A stretch of 50,537 bases of DNA, taken from Oscillospiraceae bacterium (GTDB taxonomy: Bacteria; Bacillota; Clostridia; Clostridiales; Clostridiaceae). The stretch spans positions 1 to 50,537 of the forward strand of contig WQUF01000185.1 in the NCBI GenBank assembly GCA_009785875.1, given 5' to 3'. A program made the position numbers and the translations under genes. Within the stretch, counting starts at the first letter, position 1. Every line of letters begins with the position of its first letter. The notes under the pieces were generated by a model, which saw nothing but the letters and a program-made list of their open reading frames with translations, ran no database searches and was not told the origin of the DNA. This document shows positions 36,291-43,773 of the stretch, in pieces.

Positions 36291-36911
36291 ATGGAAATTG
36301 ACACGATATCATATATTAACGAACATGTAAATAGTATAACTTTAGGAAAATTGTATTTTTTTGATTATAAAGACTGTTGTACGATACCTGTTATAAGACT
36401 TGATAATAAGAATTGGTTTATTGGATTAGGAATCGCATTAAAACTAAACTGTTGTGATATTTATTATAGCTCTGAATTTTTACCAAATTATGTTAAGAGT
36501 TGCAACATAGGTAAATACAAAATACCAAAGGAACATTCCCAGAAAAGCTATATATTTGGATTTGCAGAGATTGACTGTCCATTTACAGTTACAGCACAGA
36601 ACTTTTATAAAATGGAAAGATTTATAACTATTATAAATGAAGATGGAGTTTTGGATTTAGTACAACACTCTGAGAAGCCAAGTAAAATAAAAAATGATTT
36701 TTTTGACTGGATACATGGTTTAGCTCATTTAACAGATGGTACGGTTGGTGGTTTTTCTGATTTATTAGATTGTTCAATAGCTAGAGGCTATCCTTTAGAT
36801 GAATTGGAATATAACTTGTATTCTCAGCCATATGTAGCGAGAGATTTTTTTGAAGATTTAGAAAAATATAAAGGGTCTATGTATGGTCAACTGTATAATA
36901 GTTATGAATAA
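36291..36911 (+). CDS. hypothetical protein, 206 residues
   Basis: ATG 36291 with AAAAAGGAG upstream. Soluble, aromatic- and Cys-containing (KDCCTIPVIRLDNKNWFIGL, later FFDWIHGLAHLTDGTVGGFS). Neither membrane segments nor known motifs were seen. It stands alone between two terminators, so it is a single-gene unit with its promoter in 36203-36275. Confidence 0.65.
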   Translation: MEIDTISYINEHVNSITLGKLYFFDYKDCCTIPVIRLDNKNWFIGLGIALKLNCCDIYYSSEFLPNYVKSCNIGKYKIPKEHSQKSYIFGFAEIDCPFTVTAQNFYKMERFITIINEDGVLDLVQHSEKPSKIKNDFFDWIHGLAHLTDGTVGGFSDLLDCSIARGYPLDELEYNLYSQPYVARDFFEDLEKYKGSMYGQLYNSYE

Positions 36912-36914
36912 TAT

Positions 36915-36945
36915 AAGGCTTTGACTTATATCAGAGCCTTTTTTA
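36915..36945 (+). terminator. intrinsic terminator
   Basis: AAGGCTTTGA (36915-36924) pairs with TCAGAGCCTT (36931-36940) and is followed by a T run. Confidence 0.8.
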
Positions 36946-37040
36946 TTTGCAACAAGAACAAGTCTTGAATATATGAAAAAGCTGAAAACTGAAAAGTAGC
37001 TGGGATAACCATTAATTTAAAATATGTGGCAATTAAGGCT

Positions 37041-37219
37041 AATACACATATCAAAGCCTTTCGACGGCATAACGAGGAATCCCCCTACGGACTGCCCCCT
37101 CATTATTCCACGGTGCTTTGACATGTGTATTTCAACATGCTCGTATACTCTTGCCGATGGAACTCAGAAAAAAGTAAATTAGAAAGTGTAATTCCATCGT
37201 TACTCTATTTTAGCATGTT
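37041..37219. ncRNA. two-hairpin structured element, function unknown
   Basis: Hairpin 1: 17-base arms (37041-37057 and 37115-37131, one mismatch), with an internal stem ATAACGAGG/CCTCATTAT (37069-37077, 37098-37106) and a C-rich loop (CCCCCTACGG...). Hairpin 2: AACATGCT/AGCATGTT (37134-37141, 37212-37219) enclosing CGATGGAA/TTCCATCG (37155-37162, 37192-37199). The segment is more GC-rich than its flanks. It could be a structured RNA, a single-strand replication origin, or a second transfer-type origin. The rest of the 36946-37420 gap shows no gene. Confidence 0.45.
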
Positions 37220-37424
37220 GACCGCCAAGGTTTTTCGCCTCCGGAATCTTGAAAAAAGTATGAAAACTACATTTACAGTTTCTTCTCTTTATGGAACTAA
37301 GTGGTTTTTATAAATAGCTTATTCAATATTTTTTATTTTATAGTTGCTATTTTTTGCATTATTTAAACGTTTACATAATCTTGTAAAACATCTTGAAACA
37401 GCTTAAAACCGCATTATCTCTACA

Positions 37425-37453
37425 TTGTTATACTTCATGAAGTATGGTATAAT
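37425..37453 (+). promoter_or_regulatory. promoter with a perfect palindrome in its spacer
   Basis: TTGTTA (37425-37430), 17-base spacer, TATAAT (37448-37453). The spacer contains the 16-base palindrome ATACTTCATGAAGTAT (37430-37445), a likely repressor site. It reads towards the 122-residue gene at 37640. Confidence 0.6.
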
Positions 37454-37500
37454 TTTATTATACAAAAGAAATAGAATTTGCTAATAAGCGAATAAAAAAA

Positions 37501-37533
37501 GGTTTAATCCTAAAAAAGTATGCGGACTAAACC
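37501..37533 (+). promoter_or_regulatory. leader hairpin
   Basis: GGTTTAATCC (37501-37510) pairs with GGACTAAACC (37524-37533), 9 of 10 positions. It lies in the long leader (about 180 bases) of the gene at 37640. No T tract, so not a terminator. Confidence 0.4.
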
Positions 37534-37639
37534 AGAATAAAACACATTTACTAAATTATAAACTAAATATTATTTTTTTTCAATACAAAATAATAATCAA
37601 AAAAGACATATAAAAAAATCTAAGTATGGAGGAAATAAA

Positions 37640-38008
37640 ATGCAATTATTATCACAAGAATTTAAAGAATATAATAAATATTTGTCAAAATTAGGTGTAT
37701 ATGGAAGTATGTTAGATGAACTAAACAATGGCAACTACATAATTACAATGACAACAAATCATTATTATTTGGAGCATAGAAAAAGTTTTTCAAAAAAACC
37801 ACAAAGGAATGAGACAAAAATAATAACACCTAGAAATTATGCATGTTACATTACATCAATACCTTTTTTTAAGGATAGAATTAAAAATAGTTATACTACA
37901 GCAGGTTACTTACCAACAAGTCTAATTTGTTATTCTCCAGATAGAACGTATAAGGTTGAGAGAATATTTAAAATAGAATACAAGACAGAACCTATAAACC
38001 AAAAATAG
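37640..38008 (+). CDS. hypothetical protein, 122 residues
   Basis: ATG 37640 with a GGAGG site. Basic, Tyr-rich soluble protein (NHYYLEHRKSFSKKPQ; PRNYACYITSIPFF). No motif recognised. The long regulated leader and its place before the ArdA-like gene suggest an accessory or counter-defence gene, but the sequence itself gives no function. Confidence 0.6.
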   Translation: MQLLSQEFKEYNKYLSKLGVYGSMLDELNNGNYIITMTTNHYYLEHRKSFSKKPQRNETKIITPRNYACYITSIPFFKDRIKNSYTTAGYLPTSLICYSPDRTYKVERIFKIEYKTEPINQK

Positions 38009-38035
38009 ATTGAAAGGGGTCAAGCCCCTTTCAAT
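38009..38035 (+). other. stable hairpin between genes
   Basis: ATTGAAAGGGG/CCCCTTTCAAT (38009-38019, 38025-38035) with a 5-base loop, starting at the stop codon. No T tract follows, so it may be an mRNA 3' stabiliser or a weak terminator. Confidence 0.5.
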
Positions 38036-38050
38036 ACTAAATGGCTTAAA

Positions 38051-38060
38051 ATGTATACAA
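38051..38060. promoter_or_regulatory. fifth TGTATACA-type operator
   Basis: ATGTATACAA, matching the four copies at 33828-33919. It touches the ribosome binding site (AAGGAGG) of the ArdA-like gene. Confidence 0.5.
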
Positions 38061-38076
38061 GGAGGAATAATAATAT

Positions 38077-38418
38077 ATGATAATTAATGTTTTTTTAGTT
38101 AACAAGAATAAATATTTCAATGAAAATGAGTTAGTGGGTGAATGGTTGAAGTTACCTTGTACAATAACTCAAATTGAGAGTATGAAAGAAAATATTTTGC
38201 TTGATAAATACGATGATTATATGATTGAAGATTATAAAACAGATATTCCAAATATGATAATTCCGGTATATGATACGATTGAATATTTGAATGTGCTTGC
38301 ACAAAAATTAGAAACTTTAAGCATAGATGAGCTAAAACAATTTGATGAAGTTCTTAAAAATGAAACGAGTGATTATTATGAGGCGTACAAAAAAATATTT
38401 GAATTAAAGAAAGATTAG
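38077..38418 (+). CDS. ArdA-like antirestriction protein (short)
   Basis: 113 residues, ATG 38077 with AAGGAGGA. The start NVFLVNKNKYFNENELVGEW and the following LKLPCTITQ, then EDYKTDI and TIEYLNVLAQKLETL, follow the ArdA pattern (N-L-G-K-Y-N-E-G-E-L-x-G-x-W, L-P, D-Y-E, E-Y-x-x-L-x-x-L-A). ArdA is an acidic DNA mimic that blocks type I restriction enzymes. This one is acidic but shorter than usual (about 165), lacking much of the C-terminal domain. It may be a minimal version or target another system. Confidence 0.6.
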   Translation: MIINVFLVNKNKYFNENELVGEWLKLPCTITQIESMKENILLDKYDDYMIEDYKTDIPNMIIPVYDTIEYLNVLAQKLETLSIDELKQFDEVLKNETSDYYEAYKKIFELKKD

Positions 38419-38439
38419 CTTATAAAGAATAATAAATAT

Positions 38440-38467
38440 ATCTCTACAATTTTTGTAGAGATTATTT
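38440..38467 (+). terminator. intrinsic terminator
   Basis: ATCTCTACAA/TTGTAGAGAT (38440-38449, 38453-38462) followed by TATTTTAT. Confidence 0.75.
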
Positions 38468-38584
38468 TATATCAGTAACAAAAAAATTAAAGCCTTTGTT
38501 AGACTAGCATTAGAGAACTAAAAGCTTTAATATGGCATATTATTTAATCAAATCAAAACAATGATTTTATCTCTTTGAAAAGAA

Positions 38585-38621
38585 AAAAGCTCCTGTTTTT
38601 GCAGAAGCTTTTCCTTTTTTT
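38585..38621. terminator. bidirectional terminator
   Basis: AAAAGCTCCTG (38585-38595) pairs with CAGAAGCTTTT (38602-38612), with A residues on one side and a T7 tract (38615-38621) on the other. It insulates the replication region from upstream transcription. Confidence 0.7.
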
Positions 38622-38633
38622 ATGCAATTGGTA

Positions 38634-38662
38634 TTGACAAATTGCACAAAAAGCCGTATACT
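38634..38662 (+). promoter_or_regulatory. strong consensus promoter of the rep leader
   Basis: TTGACA (38634-38639), 17-base spacer, TATACT (38657-38662). It is the best promoter in the window and lies about 345 bases before the replication gene. Confidence 0.8.
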
Positions 38663-38668
38663 ACGGGA

Positions 38669-38800
38669 AAAATAGTGTTGCGTTGCAAATTTCGTGTGCG
38701 CTATTTGGCTGCGGTTTGGCGACCCTGTAAGTCCAAATGCTCACTTTGCGTCAAGGTTAAGTATCCAAAAAAGATACTTACACACTCCCTTATGTCCTTA
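38669..38800 (+). ncRNA. structured 5' leader or small RNA upstream of rep
   Basis: The transcript expected from the promoter at 38634 is locally near 45-50% G+C in an AT-rich setting and has no ORF. It can form AAATAG/CTATTT (about 38670 and 38701) with internal G-C pairs, a G/C-rich middle part, and TAAGTATC/GATACTTA (38758-38765, 38773-38780). It could be the rep mRNA leader that works with the attenuator at 38946, or an independent small RNA. A counter-transcript promoter on the minus strand was looked for; only a weak one (CGTCAA at 38749-38754) was found. Confidence 0.45.
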
Positions 38801-38945
38801 TATTATAACGTTTTGTAGATTTTATGCAAGTGGGTAATGTTAAAATCTATATGACATCATATGTACATAATACGTTATAGATAAAAAGGTTATGAGGAAG
38901 CACAGGGGTAAAGTGATTCATTGATATTAGGGTTCGACAAAGGAC

Positions 38946-38981
38946 AAGCCGACATTTATTTTTTTAATGATGGCTTTTTTT
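38946..38981 (+). terminator. attenuator-like terminator in front of the replication gene
   Basis: AAGCC (38946-38950) and CATT pair with AATG and GGCTT (38972-38976), followed by seven T residues. It sits 34 bases before the rep start, downstream of the rep promoter, so full-length rep mRNA requires read-through, as in attenuation-controlled plasmid rep genes (pIP501/pT181 type). Confidence 0.6.
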
Positions 38982-39014
38982 GTTGTTTAAAATCAACTGG
39001 ATAGGAGGGATAAC

Positions 39015-40823
39015 GTGTTAGGTACATATGGAACATCAGCTTTTAACAGTTTAGATGATTTTTCGAATCATAGAGATTATTTGAGTTTCCTATATGCAGA
39101 TTTAGAGGGATTTATCGCACGTTGCACTATCTCTCCATCCCATGATGAAAATGGTAAACCAGAATTTCATCAAACACTTTGGAAGAACGAAAGGCTCATC
39201 AATTATAATAGGTATTTTAATGTTTTAGATGTTTATACATCTATGAACAGTTTTTGGAAAGGCGAGCGCAAAGTATCGGAATTGAAACATTTGAATGCGT
39301 TGTTCATTGATATTGATTGCTACAAAATAGGGAAAACACAGGAACAAGTAATCTTAGAACTTGAAACTGAATATTTTGGAGAAAAATTGCCTGTACCTAC
39401 ATTTTTAATAAATTCTGGCAGGGGTCTTTATTTAATTTGGAAAATTGACGAAGATAGGAACGCATTGCCGAGATGGAAAAGCGTTCAACAGTATCTTTAC
39501 GAAACATGTTTGCCTTTTGGTGCTGACTCACAGGCTTTAGACGCAGCTAGAATTTTACGTGTGCCTTATTCCATAAACTCAAAAAATGGCGAAACAGTTT
39601 CAATATTATCATACAGTAATGTTCAGTATACACTCTATGAGATAATTCATGAATTTGATATTGAACCAGTTTCTATAAAAGATAAACCTAAGAATGAAGT
39701 ACATAAATTTGGTGAGGCTACAGAAAAACAACGCAAGTTCGCTAAGGATATATCTGAAAAGACTGGACTTCCCTTGCCTGACTTTAATTCCTTTGATAAA
39801 ACTTTTGATTTTATAAAAGATAATTTAACTCACGGTGAGTTCAAAAGTGATGAAAAGAAGAATAACATTTTATTATTTCCACCTATTAGTATTGAAAATA
39901 CGGCTGAGATTAAGTCTTTACTTGAAGGACGTTGCAATGACCTTCGCCTGCTATTTTCCATGAGAAAAGGCGTAGATTGCTGTCGTGAGTATGGTTTGTT
40001 TTTATACCGTCTATGGCTTTGTCAAATTACAAAAGATTTTGATTATGCACTTATAAAAACCCTAGAATTTAATTCAAGTTTAGATTGCCCGTTTACTGAA
40101 AACTATGTAATATCACATACAAAAAGTGCAGAAGAAATTATCAAAAAGGGCAGTACATATAAATACAAAACAGAAACTCTTATTGAAGTTCTGAAAATTA
40201 CACAAGCTGAAATGAAATATTTACATTACATATGCGATTCTCCTATATCGCAAAAAGAAAAAAAATCAAAGAAAAATCATAGAAATTATAAGAATAGATT
40301 AAACCGTCAAGGCAAACTAGAAAAAAAAGAGCAAATAAATGAACGTCGTCAAACTATTATTAATATGAGAAACGAAAAAAAGACAAAAGAAGAAATATGC
40401 GATTTTTTAAATATATCATTTCGTACCTATGAAAGAGATTTAGTTGCCATATTTGCAAATGGTGTTTTAAATGTAGTTAAAAACACTGTTGAAACTATCG
40501 TGGATAATATAAGTGATACCCTCGAAACTATTTCCAATAAGGTTAATGGTCTTATTAATGATACTATTGATACTTTAAAATCATCAGAATTCAATTTACA
40601 TAATAATGATAATGAAAACGAGAAAATCGTCAATGATAATTTAACAGACAGTATGAATTTAGTTTCTAAAGAAAATGAAATAATCATTAATAAATCTTCT
40701 AATAACGTTGAAAACGGTGAAGAATTATCGGATAGCACGGATTTAGTCATTGCGACAAAAAATCAGCCCCTATATTGTAAGAAGAACGCTAGTTCCGCTC
40801 TGCTTAGTGAAAATACAGGTTAA
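39015..40823 (+). CDS. primase-type plasmid replication protein (AEP-like)
   Basis: 602 residues, GTG 39015 after AGGAGGG. It shows the three motifs of archaeo-eukaryotic-type primases: FIDID (Asp99, Asp101), SGRGLYLIW (134-142) and DAARILR (176-182). Such proteins prime or initiate plasmid replication. The middle (about 240-400) is helical. The C-terminal third is basic, with an HTH-like segment (EEICDFLNISFRTYERDLVA), then a coiled, Asn-rich tail. Palindrome site 10 lies in the linker after the primase part. Its structured, attenuated leader and downstream repeats support a role as the replication initiator. Confidence 0.75.
   Translation: MLGTYGTSAFNSLDDFSNHRDYLSFLYADLEGFIARCTISPSHDENGKPEFHQTLWKNERLINYNRYFNVLDVYTSMNSFWKGERKVSELKHLNALFIDIDCYKIGKTQEQVILELETEYFGEKLPVPTFLINSGRGLYLIWKIDEDRNALPRWKSVQQYLYETCLPFGADSQALDAARILRVPYSINSKNGETVSILSYSNVQYTLYEIIHEFDIEPVSIKDKPKNEVHKFGEATEKQRKFAKDISEKTGLPLPDFNSFDKTFDFIKDNLTHGEFKSDEKKNNILLFPPISIENTAEIKSLLEGRCNDLRLLFSMRKGVDCCREYGLFLYRLWLCQITKDFDYALIKTLEFNSSLDCPFTENYVISHTKSAEEIIKKGSTYKYKTETLIEVLKITQAEMKYLHYICDSPISQKEKKSKKNHRNYKNRLNRQGKLEKKEQINERRQTIINMRNEKKTKEEICDFLNISFRTYERDLVAIFANGVLNVVKNTVETIVDNISDTLETISNKVNGLINDTIDTLKSSEFNLHNNDNENEKIVNDNLTDSMNLVSKENEIIINKSSNNVENGEELSDSTDLVIATKNQPLYCKKNASSALLSENTG
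39827..39841. promoter_or_regulatory. palindrome site 10, inside the rep gene
   Basis: AACTCACGGTGAGTT read as L-T-H-G-E-F in a linker after the primase domain; in phase with sites 3 and 7. Confidence 0.75.
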
Positions 40824-40990
40824 TAAGTATGCTATTATTTTATAGGTTAATGGATGTTAAAGGGATGTTTATTACTGGTTTATAAGTTGTTTAATATTGG
40901 TTAAATAAGTGTTAATTGGGTATTTATTGTTTGATAATACGGAATTAATATAGGTTAATACGGAATTAATGATTCTTTAATATTTGAAAG
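40818..40990. repeat. iteron-like repeats, candidate replication origin
   Basis: TAATACGGAATTAAT occurs twice, starting at 40935 and 40956, exactly 21 bases (two helical turns) apart. The shorter GGTTAA core recurs near 40818, 40844, 40895 and 40953. The 368-base gap after rep is extremely A/T-rich, which would ease melting. DnaD-like and DnaC-like genes follow. The rest of the gap (40991-41191) holds purine-rich sequence with no gene. Confidence 0.5.
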
Positions 40991-41191
40991 AATTTTAATA
41001 TTTATATTTATAATGAAAAGAAAGATAAAAGGGATGGAGGAGTTTGATTGGGAAAAGGGTAGTGGCTTGGATAGGGGTATAGAGAGCAGATAACATATAA
41101 GATATTATCTTGAATGATATGATTGGAGAAGACGAATAAGAATTGTTTTTGTGTTTAATTCAAAAGATTAAGCTTTTTTGGAGGTGTCAAA

Positions 41192-41905
41192 ATGGCAAGA
41201 CCGATTAAATTGGGTCTTGATAGCTTTTATTTTGATGTGGATTTTTTTAATGATAAAAAAGTAAGAAGAATAAAAAAAGATTGTGGAGTTTCTTCAATTA
41301 GTTTGTTAATTTGTCTTCTAACTATTATTTATCGCAATGGTTATTGTGTTTTATTTGATAAGGATATTATTTTTGAAGTCTCCGACATAGTTGGAGTGGA
41401 TGAAGATGATGTTTCAAGAATGGTTGAAAAAGCTCTTGAAGTAGGTTTTTTTGATAGAGGTATGCTACAGAAATTTGGTATATTAACTTCATTAAGTATT
41501 CAAAAAAATTTTAACAGCATTATAAAAGAAAAAAAGCTTAAACAGGAAGGCATTTCATCTGTACATAATTTGTTAATTAATACAAGTAGTCATCTTAATA
41601 ATGAAAGTAGGGTTAATAAAGTATTTATTCCTCCAACACTTGATGAAGTTGAATCTTATTGCTTGGAGCATGGATATACAATAGATTCAAAATTTTTTAT
41701 TGCCTATTATAGTGAAGCTGGTTGGTTAGATAATGATAATAAAATAGTTAATTGGAAACAAAAAATTGTTACATGGGAATCTAATCAAAAGAGAAGGGAG
41801 AATAGCAATGGAGGATATAGGAACAATATTGCAGAGGCGAGTGTTAGAAATAAGGGAAGCGTCAATGATGGAGAAGTCCCAACGTGGGGTAAAGTTTACA
41901 AATAA
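41192..41905 (+). CDS. DUF4373 / DnaD-like replication protein
   Basis: 237 residues, ATG 41192 (GGAGG upstream). The N-terminus MARPIKLGLDSFYFDVDFF and the following helices match the Lin1244/Lin1753 N-terminal domain (DUF4373), a winged-helix unit of phage and plasmid replication-initiation proteins. The C-terminal part (PPTLDEVESYCLEHGYTI to NWKQKIVTWESN) resembles the tail of DnaD/primosome proteins. It probably recruits the helicase loader encoded next, whose gene overlaps its end by 98 bases. Confidence 0.8.
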   Translation: MARPIKLGLDSFYFDVDFFNDKKVRRIKKDCGVSSISLLICLLTIIYRNGYCVLFDKDIIFEVSDIVGVDEDDVSRMVEKALEVGFFDRGMLQKFGILTSLSIQKNFNSIIKEKKLKQEGISSVHNLLINTSSHLNNESRVNKVFIPPTLDEVESYCLEHGYTIDSKFFIAYYSEAGWLDNDNKIVNWKQKIVTWESNQKRRENSNGGYRNNIAEASVRNKGSVNDGEVPTWGKVYK

Positions 41906-42641
41906 TACATATCATCCTTTCATTGAAGAAAGAAAGTCTCTTGGTATTGAACATTGCTCAATATGTGATGATTATGGTGTTGAACAATATATAGCAGAAG
42001 ATAATGTAGTTCGTACTAGACCTTGTGAATGTATGAAGGAATTTTATAATAGAAAAAGGATTAAATTTAGCGGTCTTGGAACTACTGTAGCGGATAAGAC
42101 ATTTGAATCATATAAAGCAGATGAGACATGGCAAGATGGTATTAAACGTACTGCAATGAGTTTTGTCTATACTCCTAATGCATGGTTTTATATAGGTGGT
42201 GCTGTTGGATGTGGGAAAACTCATATATGTACAGCTATATGTGGAGTGCTTTTAAAATCAAAAAATGTTCAGTATTTATCATGGAGAGGGGGACATATTC
42301 AGGCAATAAAATCATCTGTACTAGATGAGGTAAGGTATAGAGAGTTAATAGAACCATTAAAAAATGTTGAGGTACTGTATATAGATGATTTGTTTAAAAA
42401 TGGTGGTGGAAAGATTACGGACGCAGATATTAACTTAGCTTTTTCTATACTTGATTTTAGGTACATAAATAAGCTTACAACAGTTATATCTAGTGAGTAT
42501 TTCATTGATAAACTTATGAAAATCGATGGAGCGATATCATCACGTATTTATGAAATGTCATATGGATTTTGCTCTCAAATAATCGATGATGATGGAAGTA
42601 AAAATTATAGATTAAAAAAACGTGAACTAATACAGAAATAG
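41808..42641 (+). CDS. DnaC/IstB-like helicase loader ATPase
   Basis: 277 residues from ATG 41808, chosen because GAAGGGAGA precedes it (an earlier in-frame ATG at 41766 has no site). Walker A GGAVGCGKT (130-138), Walker B VLYIDDLF, and a Cys-rich N-terminal part (CSICDDYG ... RPCECM) as in phage DnaC-type loaders. It would load the host replicative helicase at the origin with the DnaD-like protein. Start and end overlap tightly with the upstream gene, so they are translationally coupled. Confidence 0.88.
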   Translation: MEDIGTILQRRVLEIREASMMEKSQRGVKFTNNTYHPFIEERKSLGIEHCSICDDYGVEQYIAEDNVVRTRPCECMKEFYNRKRIKFSGLGTTVADKTFESYKADETWQDGIKRTAMSFVYTPNAWFYIGGAVGCGKTHICTAICGVLLKSKNVQYLSWRGGHIQAIKSSVLDEVRYRELIEPLKNVEVLYIDDLFKNGGGKITDADINLAFSILDFRYINKLTTVISSEYFIDKLMKIDGAISSRIYEMSYGFCSQIIDDDGSKNYRLKKRELIQK

Positions 42642-42673
42642 ACATATGCTCTAATTTTATTGTTTATGCAATA

Positions 42674-42724
42674 AGAGTGTTGAAAGATAATAATTTTTAC
42701 TCTCTCTCAATACTCTCATTTTTA
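42674..42724. terminator. terminator between convergent genes
   Basis: AGAGTGTTGA (42674-42683) pairs with TCAATACTCT (42707-42716), then CATTTTT. It serves the DnaC-like gene and possibly the minus-strand small gene. Confidence 0.65.
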
Positions 42725-42756
42725 CACAAATCGCATATATATAATTCTAGGAGTAA

Positions 42757-42906
42757 TTATTTTTGTGTTTGATTTAATTCATTATTTAAAACTAGTCTTT
42801 TGATTGCTCTCCATAAAGAAAATATGCAAGCAATTATTAATATGCTCAAACATACACCAGTTTTTAAAATCAATCCAGTTAATTCATATTTTAAATTTGT
42901 TTCCAT
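42757..42906 (-). CDS. 49-residue membrane protein, possible type I toxin-like peptide
   Basis: Minus strand, ATG at 42906-42904, preceded by CGGAGGTG. One membrane helix (LILKTGVCLSILIIACIFSLW) with a basic/polar C-terminus (RAIKRLVLNNELNQTQK), the layout of holin-like type I toxins. No antitoxin RNA was identified; a stability function is only a suggestion. It is one of the few minus-strand genes here. Confidence 0.55.
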   Translation of the reverse strand: METNLKYELTGLILKTGVCLSILIIACIFSLWRAIKRLVLNNELNQTQK

Positions 42907-43075
42907 ACTAAACACCTCCGATATAAAAATTATTGACATGTTGAACAACCATTAATCAAAAAGAAAGGAATATATCTCTATCTCAATATTATTTAATGTG
43001 AAGCCATCCGTCATTCTTGGCAGAACCCTTTTTTTGTGCTTTTTATGTAACATCGAGGTCGATAAAATTCAAAAG

Positions 43076-43090
43076 AACTCACGGTGAGTT
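43076..43090. promoter_or_regulatory. palindrome site 11
   Basis: AACTCACGGTGAGTT, ending 31 bases before the -35 box of promoter P2, an activator- or repressor-like position. Confidence 0.75.
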
Positions 43091-43121
43091 CTTTTTTTAA
43101 TATCTCTAAATAAAAAAATAC

Positions 43122-43150
43122 TTGACGTTTAAAATACAAAATAGTATAAT
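43122..43150 (+). promoter_or_regulatory. promoter P2 of the conserved family
   Basis: TTGACG (43122-43127), 17-base spacer with ATACAAAATAG, TATAAT (43145-43150). Confidence 0.8.
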
Positions 43151-43199
43151 GAATAGTATAAGAAAGAAATATAAAAAAGAAAAGGGGAGTGTATTAAGA

Positions 43200-43580
43200 A
43201 TGAAGAAACTAATTGCACTTGATGTTTGGGAATCAGTTCCAGATGAAAAAGGTCTTATCAGATATGCATATGGTCGGAATTGTCTTGATGTGTTTAATGA
43301 ATTAAGACAGTATCTTGAAGAAATAGGGTACATACCTGATGAATACTTTATTCTTGATAGTTATTGGGAACATGAGCGAATACCAAAAGACGCAATTCTA
43401 AAATTTGACATAGACTATGGCTCATCAGAAGGAATATATATTGATTTATACATAAACTGGAATGATTCAGGAGAAGCTCATTCAAAGCATTTTATTACTG
43501 GAAAAACTTTAAATGATAACGATGAAGGTATGGACAAGATGTTTTTGATTGCCTCTAATATACGTAAAGTAATAAATTAA
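43200..43580 (+). CDS. hypothetical protein, 126 residues
   Basis: ATG 43200 with AAAAGGGGAG. An earlier in-frame ATG (43122) lies inside promoter P2, so it is not used. Soluble acidic protein (ALDVWESVPDEKGLIRYAYG; FDIDYGSSEGIYIDLYINW). No family recognised. Its promoter is shared in type with the PRTase, ParA and 196-residue genes. Confidence 0.65.
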   Translation: MKKLIALDVWESVPDEKGLIRYAYGRNCLDVFNELRQYLEEIGYIPDEYFILDSYWEHERIPKDAILKFDIDYGSSEGIYIDLYINWNDSGEAHSKHFITGKTLNDNDEGMDKMFLIASNIRKVIN

Positions 43581-43647
43581 TAGCAATGTAGATTATATAA
43601 GCTGTGCTATCGGCTTGACGGGCGAATCAATAAACGATGACAATGGA

Positions 43648-43680
43648 ATAATTTTTAACTCACTGTGAGTTAAAAATTAT
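43648..43680. promoter_or_regulatory. palindrome site 12 in an extended 33-base palindrome
   Basis: The core AACTCACTGTGAGTT (43657-43671) has a central T instead of S. The symmetry continues outwards for 16 bases on each arm with no mismatch. It starts 68 bases after the previous stop and ends 13 bases before the -35 box of promoter P3; it could also fold as a terminator-like hairpin. Confidence 0.75.
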
Positions 43681-43693
43681 GAAAATATTTTAC

Positions 43694-43722
43694 TTGATAT
43701 TAAATATACATTTTAGTATAAT
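43694..43722 (+). promoter_or_regulatory. promoter P3 of the conserved family
   Basis: TTGATA (43694-43699), 17-base spacer with ATACATTTTAG, TATAAT (43717-43722). From the spacer to four bases past the -10 it is identical to P1. Confidence 0.8.
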
Positions 43723-43773
43723 GAATATATTCAGATGTACATAAAAATATTCAGGAAGGGGGAAAAATTAGCA

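Noticed and set aside
37125..37313. 62-codon ORF
   Set aside because: It lies across the two-hairpin element, lacks a ribosome binding site and has no protein-like composition.
38749..38754. Minus-strand promoter for an antisense RNA in the rep leader
   Set aside because: The TTGACG-like -35 has no acceptable -10 at 16-18 bases, so an antisense RNA is not claimed.
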